NCBI RefSeq assembly: GCF_014652615.1
Contig: NZ_BMZD01000001.1
Span: 207,962-271,961 of the forward strand
Reading direction: 5' to 3'
Origin: Novosphingobium arvoryzae
GTDB taxonomy: Bacteria > Pseudomonadota > Alphaproteobacteria > Sphingomonadales > Sphingomonadaceae
DNA: 64,000 nucleotides
Part shown: piece by piece, positions 35,967 through 44,823 of the stretch
How the letters are laid out: each line of letters opens with the position of its first letter
Numbering within the stretch: position 1 is the stretch's first letter
Made by a program: the position numbers and the translations under genes
The notes under the pieces: model-generated
The model's database searches: none
The model's input: the letters and a program-made list of their open reading frames with translations, nothing else
Told to the model about the DNA's origin: nothing

Positions 35967-37159
35967 GCGCCTGCGAAACTCTGGCCGCCAACGCCGCCGC
36001 CGGGGTCGCCCCGGCGCTGCGCGCGGTCGATTGCCTGGCCAGTGAAACCACGGCGGCGGCGTTCGGACGGCTGTTCGGCGGTGACGGCGCGCTGGTTCCG
36101 GCGCTGACGATCCTGCTGACGCTGTACATCGCGTTCTTTGCCGTCTCGCTGCTGACCGGCCGCAGCCGGATCGGGATTTCTGCGCTGACCCCGCGCATGA
36201 TGACGCTGGGGCTGGTGCTGACGTTCGCGACCAGCTGGGTCGCCTATCAAAGCGTGGTCTGGAACCTGGCGATCGGCGCGCCGGACCAGATCGCCAGCGT
36301 GCTGACCGGTGCGAAAGGCTCTGCCACGCAGATCTTCGCCGACCGGATCGACATTATCTTTGCCGCCATCGCCGAAGTCGCCCAGCCCGGCGCGACCAAT
36401 GGCGAGCCCAGCGGGCAGGCGGCGGGCGGCAGCTTTACCCCCGGCAACCTGATGTGGCTGGGCGCGCTGCTGCTGTTGCTCGGCACGGTGGGCGTGCTGG
36501 TGACGGCGCGGATCGCGCTGGCGGTGCTGCTGGCGGTAGGCCCGGTGTTCGTAGTGTTCGCCCTGTTCGGCGGCACGCGCGGCCTCACCGCCGGGTGGCT
36601 GCGCGGCGTGGTGCTGACTGCGGTGACGCCGCTGTTCGTGGTGACGGGCGGCGGGATCGTGATGGAACTGCTGATCCCCGTCGTCGCCGCACTCCGTTCG
36701 GCCGAAGGCGGGGTCGATGGCCGCGCCGCGCTGGCGCTGTTCATGATCGCATCGGTCCATGTCGCGCTGATGGCGATGGTGCTGAAAGTCTCCGGGTCGG
36801 TGGTGTCCGGCTGGCAGGTGTTCGGGCTGGCCAAGTCCGATCCGGCGGAAAGCGGCGATGCGGCCCCGGCTGCTCCCGCACCAGCCGGTGCCGCTGCCAC
36901 GCCCTATGCTCCGCTCGCCGCCGCCGCGAATTCGGGGCGCCGCTCCGCGCTGGTCGCCGCGCCGGTGATGACCGCCGATGGCGCAGCCGCTCTGGCCAGC
37001 AGTTCCGCCCCGTCCCGCACCAGCCGCACTGTCATTACCCAGCTAGCCGCGCCCAGCGGTGCGCCTGCCTTGCCTCCGCTGTCCAATCGCCGCGCGCGCG
37101 GGATCGGCAGCCGGTTCCGTTCCCAGCCGAGCAACCCCGTTCGGGAGATGATTCGATGA
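35963..37159 (+). CDS. virB6: VirB6/TrbL-family polytopic inner-membrane protein
   Basis: 398 aa. Several hydrophobic helices (LTILLTLYIAFFAVSLLTG, GALLLLLGTVGVLVTARIAL, AVLLAVGPVFVVFALFG) followed by a 100-residue Ala/Pro-rich, Arg-containing cytoplasmic tail. VirB6 forms part of the inner-membrane channel. The ATG at 35963 overlaps the virB4 stop and its own stop overlaps the virB9 start. No VirB5 gene lies between virB4 and virB6, where it is often found. Confidence 0.88.
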   Translation: MSACETLAANAAAGVAPALRAVDCLASETTAAAFGRLFGGDGALVPALTILLTLYIAFFAVSLLTGRSRIGISALTPRMMTLGLVLTFATSWVAYQSVVWNLAIGAPDQIASVLTGAKGSATQIFADRIDIIFAAIAEVAQPGATNGEPSGQAAGGSFTPGNLMWLGALLLLLGTVGVLVTARIALAVLLAVGPVFVVFALFGGTRGLTAGWLRGVVLTAVTPLFVVTGGGIVMELLIPVVAALRSAEGGVDGRAALALFMIASVHVALMAMVLKVSGSVVSGWQVFGLAKSDPAESGDAAPAAPAPAGAAATPYAPLAAAANSGRRSALVAAPVMTADGAAALASSSAPSRTSRTVITQLAAPSGAPALPPLSNRRARGIGSRFRSQPSNPVREMIR

Positions 37160-37935
37160 TCCGCATTCCGCTGCTGACCGCTGCCTTGCTGGCGGCCACG
37201 GCCTCGCCGCTTTTGGCGAAAGACGCCCGCCTTGCCACGCGCCTGTTCAATCCGGACGAGGTGGTCCGGGTCGAGGGCAAGCTGGGCGTCCAGGCCTCGA
37301 TCGCCTTTGCCGAGGATGAGCGGATCGAGAACGTCGCCATCGGCGATTCGAACAGTTGGCAGGTCACGCCCAACAAGCGCGCGAACCTGCTGTTCGTGAA
37401 GCCGCTGGCCGTCCGCGCCCAGACCAACATGACTGTGGTGACGGACCGCCGGACTTATTTCTTCGACCTCGTGTCGGGTGCATCCGCCGCGCCGCTCTAT
37501 GTGCTGCGCTTCAAGTATCCGGACGAGCCGAAGCCGGTGCAGGCGGCCGCTACTCCCGCGCTGACGGCGGAGGAATCGCAGGTAATTGCCGCCAAGGGCG
37601 CGGACCAGCCGGTCGATCCCGCGACGTTGAACTTCGCCTGGCGCAGCAAGGGCAAGGCGGCGCTGCTGCCCGCGCGGGTCTATGACGATGGCATGGCGAC
37701 CTATCTGCAATGGTCCGCCAGCACGCCGATCCCCGCGATCCAGATCCGCGACGAGGCGGGCACCGAAGGCCCGGTCAACTTTGCCGTGCGCGGCGACGTG
37801 ATCGTGATCGATGGGGTGCCGGGGCTGATCGTGCTGCGATCGGGCAAGGACTTTGCCACCATCGAGAACGCCGGTCCCCCGCGCAAGCAGCCCGCGCTCG
37901 CCGCCCTGCCCGCCGCGCCGGCAAAGGAGCAGTAA
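37156..37935 (+). CDS. virB9: VirB9/TrbG-family core-complex protein
   Basis: 259 aa with a signal peptide (MIRIPLLTAALLAATASPLLA). N-terminal domain with TRLFNPDEVVRVEGKLGVQASIAFAEDE and the conserved NLLFVKPLAVRAQTNMTVVTDRRTYFFDL. The C-terminal part (FAWRSKGKAALLPARVYDDGMATYLQWS) forms the outer-membrane ring with VirB7 and VirB10. The usual VirB8 gene is missing between virB6 and this gene, and no VirB7 lipoprotein is encoded. Overlaps virB6 by 4 bases. Confidence 0.92.
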   Translation: MIRIPLLTAALLAATASPLLAKDARLATRLFNPDEVVRVEGKLGVQASIAFAEDERIENVAIGDSNSWQVTPNKRANLLFVKPLAVRAQTNMTVVTDRRTYFFDLVSGASAAPLYVLRFKYPDEPKPVQAAATPALTAEESQVIAAKGADQPVDPATLNFAWRSKGKAALLPARVYDDGMATYLQWSASTPIPAIQIRDEAGTEGPVNFAVRGDVIVIDGVPGLIVLRSGKDFATIENAGPPRKQPALAALPAAPAKEQ

Positions 37936-37938
37936 GCC

Positions 37939-39051
37939 ATGCGCGCCAACCGCTTGCCCGAACGCATTGCCCCGCAGGACGACCACGATCCGCGCGAGTG
38001 CCAGGGGGCCGAGATCATCGACCTTACCACGCGCAACGTCCTGCCCGCCGTCACCCAGCGCAAGCCGCGCGGCGAGGGGCTGGGGATTTTTGCCGGGGTT
38101 ACGCTGGTTGCGGTGCTGGGCGGGGTGACGCTGTGGAGCATGGATGCCGCGCGCACCGGCCAGCAGCCGGTTGCGGCTCCGCAGCCTGTCCCCGCTGCCG
38201 CGCCGCCGCCAGTTGAAGCCGCACCCGTCGTGCCCGCCGCCGCGATCACGCCAGCGGGCGATCCAAACCTTGCCGCGCCGCCCCAGCAGGCCGTGCTGGC
38301 GGCCCCGCCACAGGGCGCGGCGCTGGCCGCGCCGGCCAGCAACCCGGCGGCATCGCCCACGGTCGTGTTCGACGCGAGTTCGCTGCCGGTGCCGATAGGC
38401 GCTCCTGCCGCGCCAGTTGCGGCGCCTGCGGGTGCCAGCGGCAATGGCGCGGATGATTTTGCGACCCGGATCGGCGGGGTCGGCGGGTCTGCCGCGACCG
38501 CCGCCGCCAGCTTCGACCCCAAGACCACGGTCACGCAGGGCACGCTGATCCCCGCCGTGCTGGAAACCGCGATCGATACCGACGTGCCGGGCTATGTCCG
38601 CGCGGTCGTGTCGGTCGATGTGCGTTCGTTCGATGGCAGCCGCGTGCTGGTCCCGCGTTCCTCGCGGCTGATCGGTCAGTACAAGAGCGGGCTGCAGGCG
38701 GGGCAAAAGCGCGCCTATGTGATCTGGACGCGGCTGATCCGGCCTGATGGCGTCTCGGTCAACATCGCCTCGCCCGCCGTTGGCTTTGCAGGGGAAACCG
38801 GGCTGGCGGGCAAGGTCAACACGCATTTCTTCGAACGGTTCGGCTCGGCCATGCTGCTGTCGGTGGTTGGCGGACTGTCGGCGCTGGGCGGCAATGCCGG
38901 GGTGATCATTGCGGGGGGCGGGCAATCCGCCGCGGCCGCAGCGGTCGGCCAGTCCGGCCAGATCGGCCCCACGGTGCGCGTGCGCCAGGGGCAGCCGATC
39001 CGGGTGTTCACCGCCCGTGACCTCGACTTTTCGCGGGTCAGCGGGGAATGA
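37939..39051 (+). CDS. virB10: VirB10/TrbI-family core-complex protein
   Basis: 370 aa. A short cytoplasmic tail, one inner-membrane helix (LGIFAGVTLVAVLGGVTLWSM, about 48-68), a periplasmic Pro/Ala-rich linker (about 75-175) and the conserved C-terminal barrel (TLIPAVLETAIDTDVPGYVRA, SRLIGQYKSGLQAGQKRAYV) with a channel-lining segment. It spans both membranes and senses ATPase action. An AAGGAGC ribosome site precedes the ATG. Overlaps virB11 by 4 bases. Confidence 0.93.
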   Translation: MRANRLPERIAPQDDHDPRECQGAEIIDLTTRNVLPAVTQRKPRGEGLGIFAGVTLVAVLGGVTLWSMDAARTGQQPVAAPQPVPAAAPPPVEAAPVVPAAAITPAGDPNLAAPPQQAVLAAPPQGAALAAPASNPAASPTVVFDASSLPVPIGAPAAPVAAPAGASGNGADDFATRIGGVGGSAATAAASFDPKTTVTQGTLIPAVLETAIDTDVPGYVRAVVSVDVRSFDGSRVLVPRSSRLIGQYKSGLQAGQKRAYVIWTRLIRPDGVSVNIASPAVGFAGETGLAGKVNTHFFERFGSAMLLSVVGGLSALGGNAGVIIAGGGQSAAAAAVGQSGQIGPTVRVRQGQPIRVFTARDLDFSRVSGE

Positions 39052-40043
39052 GCACGGCCCCGCTGGTGCTGCCGGTGGCCGCGCCCGCGCCGCCGCGCAG
39101 CGTCTATCTTGACGCCTACCTTGCCCCGTTCCGCCCCTGGCTGGAGCGCGAGACGGTGACCGAATTGCTGGTCAACGCGCCGGGCGAATTGTGGGTGGAG
39201 GACGCGGCGCAAGCCGGAATGCAGCGCATCGCCCTGCCCGAAGTGACCGACCAGCTGCTGCAACGGCTGGCCGAACAGGTCGCCCGCGTCAGCCATCAGG
39301 GCATCAACCGTGAGCATCCGCTGCTGGCGGCAACCCTGCCCGACGGCGCGCGCATCCAGCTTTGCGGCCCGCCCGCCACGCGGCGGCACTGGGCGCTGGC
39401 GATTCGCCGCCACCGCCTGCTCGATCTGCCGCTCGACGCCTATGATCGCGGGCCGATCACCCTCGCGCCGGATACCCCTGTACCCGATCCGCTGGCAGAG
39501 CCGATTGCCTTTCTGCGCGATGCCGTGCGCCGCCGCCGCACGATCCTGATCGCGGGCGGCACCTCGACCGGCAAGACCACGTTCCTCAACGCCCTGCTGC
39601 GCGAAATTCCGGTGCAGGAACGCATCGTGCTGGTGGAAGATACCGCCGAACTGCGCCTGCCGGGGGCCAACGGCGTCGGCCTGATCGCGGTGAAGGGCGA
39701 ACTGGGCGAAGCCAAGGTTTCGGCCAACGACTTGCTCCAGGCCGCGCTGCGGCTGCGGCCCGACAGGATCGTGCTGGGCGAGTTGCGCGGCACGGAAACG
39801 GTCAGCTTCCTGCGCGCGATCAATACCGGGCATCCGGGGTCATTTTCCACAGTCCACGCCAATACCCCGCGCGGGGCGCTGGAACAGATCGCGCTGATGG
39901 CGATGCAGACCGGCATTGGCCTGACCCGCGCGGAAACGCTGGAATATGCCGCATCGGTGATCGACATCGTCGTCCAGCTGGACCGGCAGGGCGGCCAGCG
40001 CGGGATCGCCGCCATCGCCGAATCGCGCAGCCTGCTGGGGTAA
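39048..40043 (+). CDS. virB11: VirB11-family hexameric secretion ATPase
   Basis: 331 aa. Walker A IAGGTSTGKTTFLNAL near residues 166-181, the Asp box VLVEDTAEL, Walker B RPDRIVLGELRGTET and the His box GHPGSFSTVHANTP are all present. It works on the cytoplasmic face with VirB4. Last recognisable gene of the VirB operon; no VirD4 coupling ATPase follows. Confidence 0.95.
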   Translation: MSTAPLVLPVAAPAPPRSVYLDAYLAPFRPWLERETVTELLVNAPGELWVEDAAQAGMQRIALPEVTDQLLQRLAEQVARVSHQGINREHPLLAATLPDGARIQLCGPPATRRHWALAIRRHRLLDLPLDAYDRGPITLAPDTPVPDPLAEPIAFLRDAVRRRRTILIAGGTSTGKTTFLNALLREIPVQERIVLVEDTAELRLPGANGVGLIAVKGELGEAKVSANDLLQAALRLRPDRIVLGELRGTETVSFLRAINTGHPGSFSTVHANTPRGALEQIALMAMQTGIGLTRAETLEYAASVIDIVVQLDRQGGQRGIAAIAESRSLLG

Positions 40044-40092
40044 CTGCCTGTTTCGCTTGACCGCACGCCCTGCACCTTGGCAGCACGGCGCG

Positions 40093-40650
40093 GTGTCAGG
40101 ATTTCTGTTTGCCTTCATTGCCCTGCTCGTCACCGGGATCGGCGCGCGCGATCAGTTGCTGGTCGCTGCGCTGAGCCATCGGCGCGGGCAGCGTCCGGCG
40201 GTGTTGCTGGTCGGCGCGGCCAGTGCGGCGCTGACAGCGGGCATCGCGGCGGGCGGCGCGGCGCTGGTCATTCCCATGCTGAACGGCAATGCGCGGCTGT
40301 TTCTGGCGGCGCTGGCGCTGGGGCTGGCGGGCGCGGAAATGCTGATCGCGCGGGCCAGCCCGACGCCCAGGGAGCCGACCGATTCGCTGGGGGCATTCGC
40401 GTTGGTGCTGTTCGTCCAGCAACTGACCGATGCGGCCCGCTTCATGCTGTTCGGAATTGCGGTGGCGACCGGTGCGATCCTGCCTGCCGCACTGGGCGGC
40501 GCGGCCGGGGGTGCCGGTGTGATCGCGGCTGGCTGGATCGCGGCGGGGGCGCTGGCACAGCGTTCGGTCGTCCCGCTGCGGCGCGGCTTGGGCGCGGTTG
40601 TGCTGGTGGTGGCCGCGGTGCTGGCGCTGCGGGCGACCGGGCGGATATAA
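40093..40650 (+). CDS. Small polytopic membrane protein, possibly GDT1/UPF0016-like
   Basis: 185 aa with a GTG start at 40093; a TTG start at 40057 would add 12 residues and neither has a clear ribosome site. About six hydrophobic helices in two similar halves. The first helix carries GIGARDQLL and the fourth FVQQLTDAARF, in places where GDT1-family cation transporters have E-x-G-D-K-T; the acidic residue is kept but the rest is changed. It begins 49 bases after virB11 and could be co-transcribed, though nothing ties it to secretion. Low confidence in the family call. Confidence 0.5.
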   Translation: MSGFLFAFIALLVTGIGARDQLLVAALSHRRGQRPAVLLVGAASAALTAGIAAGGAALVIPMLNGNARLFLAALALGLAGAEMLIARASPTPREPTDSLGAFALVLFVQQLTDAARFMLFGIAVATGAILPAALGGAAGGAGVIAAGWIAAGALAQRSVVPLRRGLGAVVLVVAAVLALRATGRI

Positions 40651-40744
40651 TCGCTCAATGCGATCAAACTTTCCATTTTAATCGTTTTGAATGATTTTCG
40701 GTGCGGCGGTAGAAGCAGCCATCACTGAGGGAAAGGGCAAGATC

Positions 40745-41200
40745 ATGGGTAATCACAACGCCAAGGCCGCATTGGTCGACAGCCTGAACGCGCTGCTCGC
40801 CGATTGTTTCGCGCTCTACATCAAGACCAAGAATTTCCATTGGCACGTCGGCGGCCCGCAGTTTCGCGATCTGCACCTGTTGTTCGACGAACAGGCCGCC
40901 GAGATCTTCGCGCTGACCGACCTGATCGCCGAACGCGTCCGCAAGAACGGCGCTGCCACGCTGACGTCGATCGGCGCGATTGCTGGCAAGAGCCGGATCA
41001 AGGACGAGGATGACGCCGATCTCTCGGCCGCAGCGATGATCGCCCAGCTGAAGGCCGACAACGAAACGCTGATCGCCGCGCTGCGCGAAACCAAGGCGGC
41101 GGCTGGTGCGGCAGGAGACAACGCCACCGACGGGGTGATCGACGATTGGACCGATCAGGCCGAACAGCGGGTGTGGTTCCTGGGGCAATTGCTGAAGTAA
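40745..41200 (+). CDS. dps: Dps-family ferritin-like DNA-protection protein
   Basis: 151 aa from the ATG at 40745 (MGNHNAKAALVDSLN). The Dps signature KNFHWHVGGPQFRDLHLLFDEQ supplies the ferroxidase His and acidic ligands between subunits, and a second His-rich helix follows. Stores iron and protects DNA from oxidants as a 12-mer in the cytoplasm. The AT-rich 94 bases upstream probably hold its promoter. A 9-bp stem with a 14-base loop follows at 41233-41264 without a T-run. Confidence 0.92.
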   Translation: MGNHNAKAALVDSLNALLADCFALYIKTKNFHWHVGGPQFRDLHLLFDEQAAEIFALTDLIAERVRKNGAATLTSIGAIAGKSRIKDEDDADLSAAAMIAQLKADNETLIAALRETKAAAGAAGDNATDGVIDDWTDQAEQRVWFLGQLLK

Positions 41201-41277
41201 CCGCGCAACTGGCAGCACAAAAGAATACCATTGCACCGCCGTTCCGGCCACCGGGCGGCGGTGCTATTGCGTCCAGC

Positions 41278-41898
41278 ATGGCAAATGTGACGATCATCGA
41301 AGGCGCTGACGACAGCGCCATTGCGGCGTGGCTGGCGGAGCGGCTGGAACAGGCGCTGGGCGAGAGCGAGGGCGAAATTGCGATCACGATCCCCGGCGGT
41401 TCAACCCCGTTCCCGATTCTCGCCGCGCTGGCGGATCGCGATCTGGACTGGTCGCGGATCGCGGTCTGGCCGGGGGATGACCGGATCGTGGCCGAGGATC
41501 ACCCTGCCAGCAACGTCGGCCGCATCCGCGCGGCGCTGGAGCCGCTGGGTGCGCGGGTGGTCGCCTTGGCTGAAGATGCCGTGCCGCCGCATTTCGCGCT
41601 GACCTGGCTGGGGATGGGCGCGGACGGGCACATTGCCTCGCTGTTTCCCAACACCGATCCGCAAGTGGACGATCCCCAGATGCTGCGGCAGCTGGTGCCT
41701 GATCCCTTGCCGCCGGAAGCGCCGTTCGCGCGGCTCAGCCTGACGATCCCGGCACTGCTGAACAGCGATGCGCTGCTGTTCGTGATGCGCGGGGCGGACA
41801 AGCGCGCGGTGTTTGACGCCGCGATCCGGGGTGAACACGATTTGCCGGTTGCGCGCCTGCTGGCGGCGGCGCATCAACCGGTGACATGCTTCACCTGA
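41278..41898 (+). CDS. pgl: 6-phosphogluconolactonase
   Basis: 206 aa starting MANVTIIEGADDSA. Has the sugar-phosphate lyase/NagB-like motifs ITIPGGSTPFPILAALA and WPGDDRIVAEDHPASNVG, and LTWLGMGADGHIASLFP. Hydrolyses 6-phosphogluconolactone in the oxidative pentose phosphate/Entner-Doudoroff pathways. Neither zwf nor edd is adjacent, unlike in many relatives. Its end overlaps the Nudix gene start by 13 bases. Confidence 0.9.
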   Translation: MANVTIIEGADDSAIAAWLAERLEQALGESEGEIAITIPGGSTPFPILAALADRDLDWSRIAVWPGDDRIVAEDHPASNVGRIRAALEPLGARVVALAEDAVPPHFALTWLGMGADGHIASLFPNTDPQVDDPQMLRQLVPDPLPPEAPFARLSLTIPALLNSDALLFVMRGADKRAVFDAAIRGEHDLPVARLLAAAHQPVTCFT

Positions 41899-42386
41899 TC
41901 CCCGCCCCCCTGCACCGCGCCGGCCTGACGCTGGCCCATGCGGTGCGGATTCGCTGGTGGCAATGGCGCAAGCCGCTGCTGATCGGGTGCCGGGTGCTGG
42001 CCTTTGACGAGGCAGAGCGGGTGCTGCTGATCCGGCATTCCTACGGTAGCGGACGCTGGATGCTGCCGGGCGGCGGAGTCGACCGGGGAGAAGACCCGTT
42101 GGCGGCGGCCCTGCGCGAGCTGGCCGAGGAAACGGGCTGCGCGCTGGCGGCTCCGATTCTGTTCGGGCAAGTGGACGAGCCGCTCTACGGCACCATCAAT
42201 CGCGTCCATCTGGTGACCGGCACGGCCACTGGCACGGTAGCGGGCGATGGCCGCGAAGTGATCGCGGCGGAGTTCTTCGCGCTTGATGCCTTGCCGCCGG
42301 ACCTGTCGTATCTGGTGGATCGCTATCTGGCGGACTGGGTCACAGCAGCGACAGCTGCGCGTCGGGGCCAGTCGGCGGCGGCGTAG
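41886..42386 (+). CDS. Nudix hydrolase
   Basis: 166 aa. The Nudix box GGVDRGEDPLAAALRELAEE (GX5EX7REUXEEXG) is complete and preceded by SYGSGRWMLPGG. Hydrolyses a nucleoside-diphosphate derivative with Mg2+; the substrate cannot be told. Starts inside the end of pgl and its last 47 bases overlap the convergent dinB gene. Confidence 0.9.
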   Translation: MLHLIPAPLHRAGLTLAHAVRIRWWQWRKPLLIGCRVLAFDEAERVLLIRHSYGSGRWMLPGGGVDRGEDPLAAALRELAEETGCALAAPILFGQVDEPLYGTINRVHLVTGTATGTVAGDGREVIAAEFFALDALPPDLSYLVDRYLADWVTAATAARRGQSAAA

Positions 42387-43497
42387 CGTCCTCTTCGCCG
42401 TCCAGGTGCGATAGCGTCAGCCCCATCAGCCGGATCGGCTGGGCCAGCGGCACGACTTCATCCAGCAGGGCGTGGGCGATGGCGGCAAATTCGGCGCGGC
42501 TGGCGACGGGCTGTGCGGTGGAGCGGGCGCGGGTCAGGCCGGTGAAATCGGTGTGCTTCAGCTTCAGCGTCACGGTGCGGCCCTGCGCGCCGCTGCGCTC
42601 GATCCGTTCCCACGTCAGGCCGATGATCCGTTCCAGCGTCTCGCGCAGCGCCGATCCGGCGGAAATGTCGCGCTCGAACGTGCGTTCGGCGCCGACCGAC
42701 TTGCGTGGGCGATTGGCCTTGACCCGGCGCAGGTCGATGCCGCGGGCCGCGCGGTAGAGGTAATCGGCCTGGCTGCCGAAGTGGCGGCGCAGGAAATCGA
42801 TGTCCTTGGCGGCAAGGTCCGCGCCGGTTTCGATCCCCAGCTGCGCCATCTTCTCCGCCCCGCGCGGGCCAACCCCGTGGAACCGCCGCACCGGCAGCGC
42901 GGCGACGAACTGCGCGCCCTGGCCGGGGCGGATCACGCAGAGGCCATCGGGCTTGTTCTGGTCGCTTGCCAGCTTGGCCAGGAACTTGTTGTAGGACACG
43001 CCCGCGCTGGCGGTCAGCGCGGTTTCGGCCTTGATCCGCGCCCGGATCAGCTGGGCGATGCGGGTGGCGCTGCCGATGCCCTTCAGATCCTCGGTCACGT
43101 CAAGATAGGCCTCGTCCAGACTGAGCGGCTCGACGTGGGGGGTATAGTCCAGAAAGATCTCTCGGATCTGGCGCGATACGGCGGTGTAAACATCAAACCG
43201 GGGGCGGCGGAACACCAGCTTCGGGCAAAGCCGCCGCGCCGTGACCGAGGCCATGGCCGACTTCACGCCATAGCGCCGCGCCTCGTAACTCGCCGCCGCC
43301 ACGACGCCGCGTGGCCCATCCCCGCCAACCGCGACCGGCTGGCCGCGCAACGCGGGATCGTCGCGCTGTTCCACGCTGGCGAAAAAGGCGTCCATGTCGA
43401 TGTGGATCACCTTGCGCAGGCCGGGGGCGATATCGTCGTCCGGTTCGCTGTCGGGAGGCGGTTCGGCCATGCCTGCATGATAGCGTGCGCCCTGCAT
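42340..43497 (-). CDS. dinB: DNA polymerase IV (Y-family)
   Basis: 385 aa. Catalytic motifs VIHIDMDAFFASVEQ and SLDEAYLDVT, then HhH region (GVGPRGAEKMAQLG) and little-finger domain; the C-terminal AQLSLL is a likely beta-clamp binding peptide. Carries out translesion synthesis. A start at the ATG at 43470 is also possible. Transcribed convergently with the Nudix gene, with a 47-base overlap of coding sequence. Confidence 0.94.
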   Translation of the reverse strand: MQGARYHAGMAEPPPDSEPDDDIAPGLRKVIHIDMDAFFASVEQRDDPALRGQPVAVGGDGPRGVVAAASYEARRYGVKSAMASVTARRLCPKLVFRRPRFDVYTAVSRQIREIFLDYTPHVEPLSLDEAYLDVTEDLKGIGSATRIAQLIRARIKAETALTASAGVSYNKFLAKLASDQNKPDGLCVIRPGQGAQFVAALPVRRFHGVGPRGAEKMAQLGIETGADLAAKDIDFLRRHFGSQADYLYRAARGIDLRRVKANRPRKSVGAERTFERDISAGSALRETLERIIGLTWERIERSGAQGRTVTLKLKHTDFTGLTRARSTAQPVASRAEFAAIAHALLDEVVPLAQPIRLMGLTLSHLDGEEDATPPPTGPDAQLSLL

Positions 43498-43544
43498 ACG
43501 AAAAGAGTCTGGCCAGCGGTGTCACATCGGGCCATTGGGGGCTG

Positions 43545-44813
43545 ATGTCGTCCTTTGCCCCGCCAGCTGCCGACGCCCGCCTGGGCGAGCGCGAGTTTAT
43601 CGCGATGATGGCCATGCTGATGGCCCTGCAGGCGATGTGCATCGATTCGATGCTGCCCGCGCTGGGGGTGATCGCCAGCGACCTGGGGCAGGACGATCCC
43701 AATGCTCGCCAGCTGGTGGTCGGCGTGTTCCTGATTGCCGCCGGTTTCGGATCGCTGATCCCCGGCGCGCTGGCGGACCGGTTCGGGCGGCGGCGTGTGC
43801 TGTTCGGCAGCCTGGCAATCTATATCCTGATGGGGCTGGCCTGTGCGCTGGTTACCGACTTCACGATGCTGCTGGTGGCGCGCGCGCTGCAGGCGCTGGG
43901 CAGCGCGGGCCTGTCGGTCCTGCCCGGCGCGATCATCCGCGACCGGTTCGGCGGGGACCGCATGGCGCGGGCGATGTCGACCATCTCGGTCGTGTTCATG
44001 ATCGTGCCGATGCTGGCCCCCAGCTTTGGCCAGGCGGTGTTGTGGGTGGCCAGCTGGCGCTGGATCTTTGGCGGCATGGCGCTGATGGCGGCGGCGATCT
44101 GGATCTGGGTGTTCCTGCGCCTGCCCGAAACGTTGAAGCCCGAATACCGCCAGCGGATCGAACCCGGCGTGGTCGCGGCGAACATGTGGGAATCGGCCAC
44201 CAACCGCGCGGCCATCGGCTATGTGCTGGGCACCTCGGTGCTGCTGGGCGGCCTGTTCGGCTACATCAACAGCGCGCAGCAACTGGTTGCGGAGCACTAC
44301 GGCGCGGGTGAGCGCTTTCCGCTGTTCTTCGCGGCGATGGCCGGGGCGATGGCGCTGGCGAACTTCTCCAACTCACGGATCGTGGAACGGTTCGGCGCGC
44401 GGCGCGTGTCGCATGCGGCGCTGCTGATCTATATCGCGGTCGGCGCGGGGCAGGTCTGGCACGCGCACAGCCAGCATGAAAGCATCTGGATCTTCGTGGG
44501 CCTGATGACCGCGAACATGTGCCTGATGGGCTTCATCGGCGCGAACTTCGGATCGATTTCGCTCCAGCCTTTCGCCCGCATTGCCGGGGCGGCCTCGTCG
44601 CTGCAATCGTTCCTGCGCATGGTGATCGGGTCGGTGCTGGGGTCGATGGTCGGGGCGGCGTTCAACGATACCGCCCAGCCGCTGGCCTATGCGCTGTTCG
44701 GGTTCGGCCTGCTGGCGCTGGTGCTGGTGCTGTACAGCGAAAAGGGGCGGCTGTTCCGCCGGATCACGCCGCCGGGCGTGGCGCGGCCGGTGCCCGACCC
44801 AGGGATGCATTGA
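43545..44813 (+). CDS. Bcr/CflA-type MFS drug-efflux transporter
   Basis: 422 aa, 12 predicted helices. The start MSSFAPPAADARLGEREFIA at 43545 is chosen because the extension to 43311 runs over the dinB gene and lacks hydrophobic pattern. Conserved LPALGVIASDLG, the loop 2-3 motif GALADRFGRRRVLFG and ARALQALGSAG fit the drug:H+ antiporter-1 group. The final 10 bases precede glpD. Substrate unknown. Confidence 0.87.
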   Translation: MSSFAPPAADARLGEREFIAMMAMLMALQAMCIDSMLPALGVIASDLGQDDPNARQLVVGVFLIAAGFGSLIPGALADRFGRRRVLFGSLAIYILMGLACALVTDFTMLLVARALQALGSAGLSVLPGAIIRDRFGGDRMARAMSTISVVFMIVPMLAPSFGQAVLWVASWRWIFGGMALMAAAIWIWVFLRLPETLKPEYRQRIEPGVVAANMWESATNRAAIGYVLGTSVLLGGLFGYINSAQQLVAEHYGAGERFPLFFAAMAGAMALANFSNSRIVERFGARRVSHAALLIYIAVGAGQVWHAHSQHESIWIFVGLMTANMCLMGFIGANFGSISLQPFARIAGAASSLQSFLRMVIGSVLGSMVGAAFNDTAQPLAYALFGFGLLALVLVLYSEKGRLFRRITPPGVARPVPDPGMH

Positions 44814-44823
44814 GGTTGCAGGC

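Noticed and set aside
41233..41264. 9-bp stem with a 14-base loop between dps and pgl as a terminator
   Set aside because: The arms pair perfectly, but the loop is long and TATTGC follows in place of a T-run, so termination is not supported.
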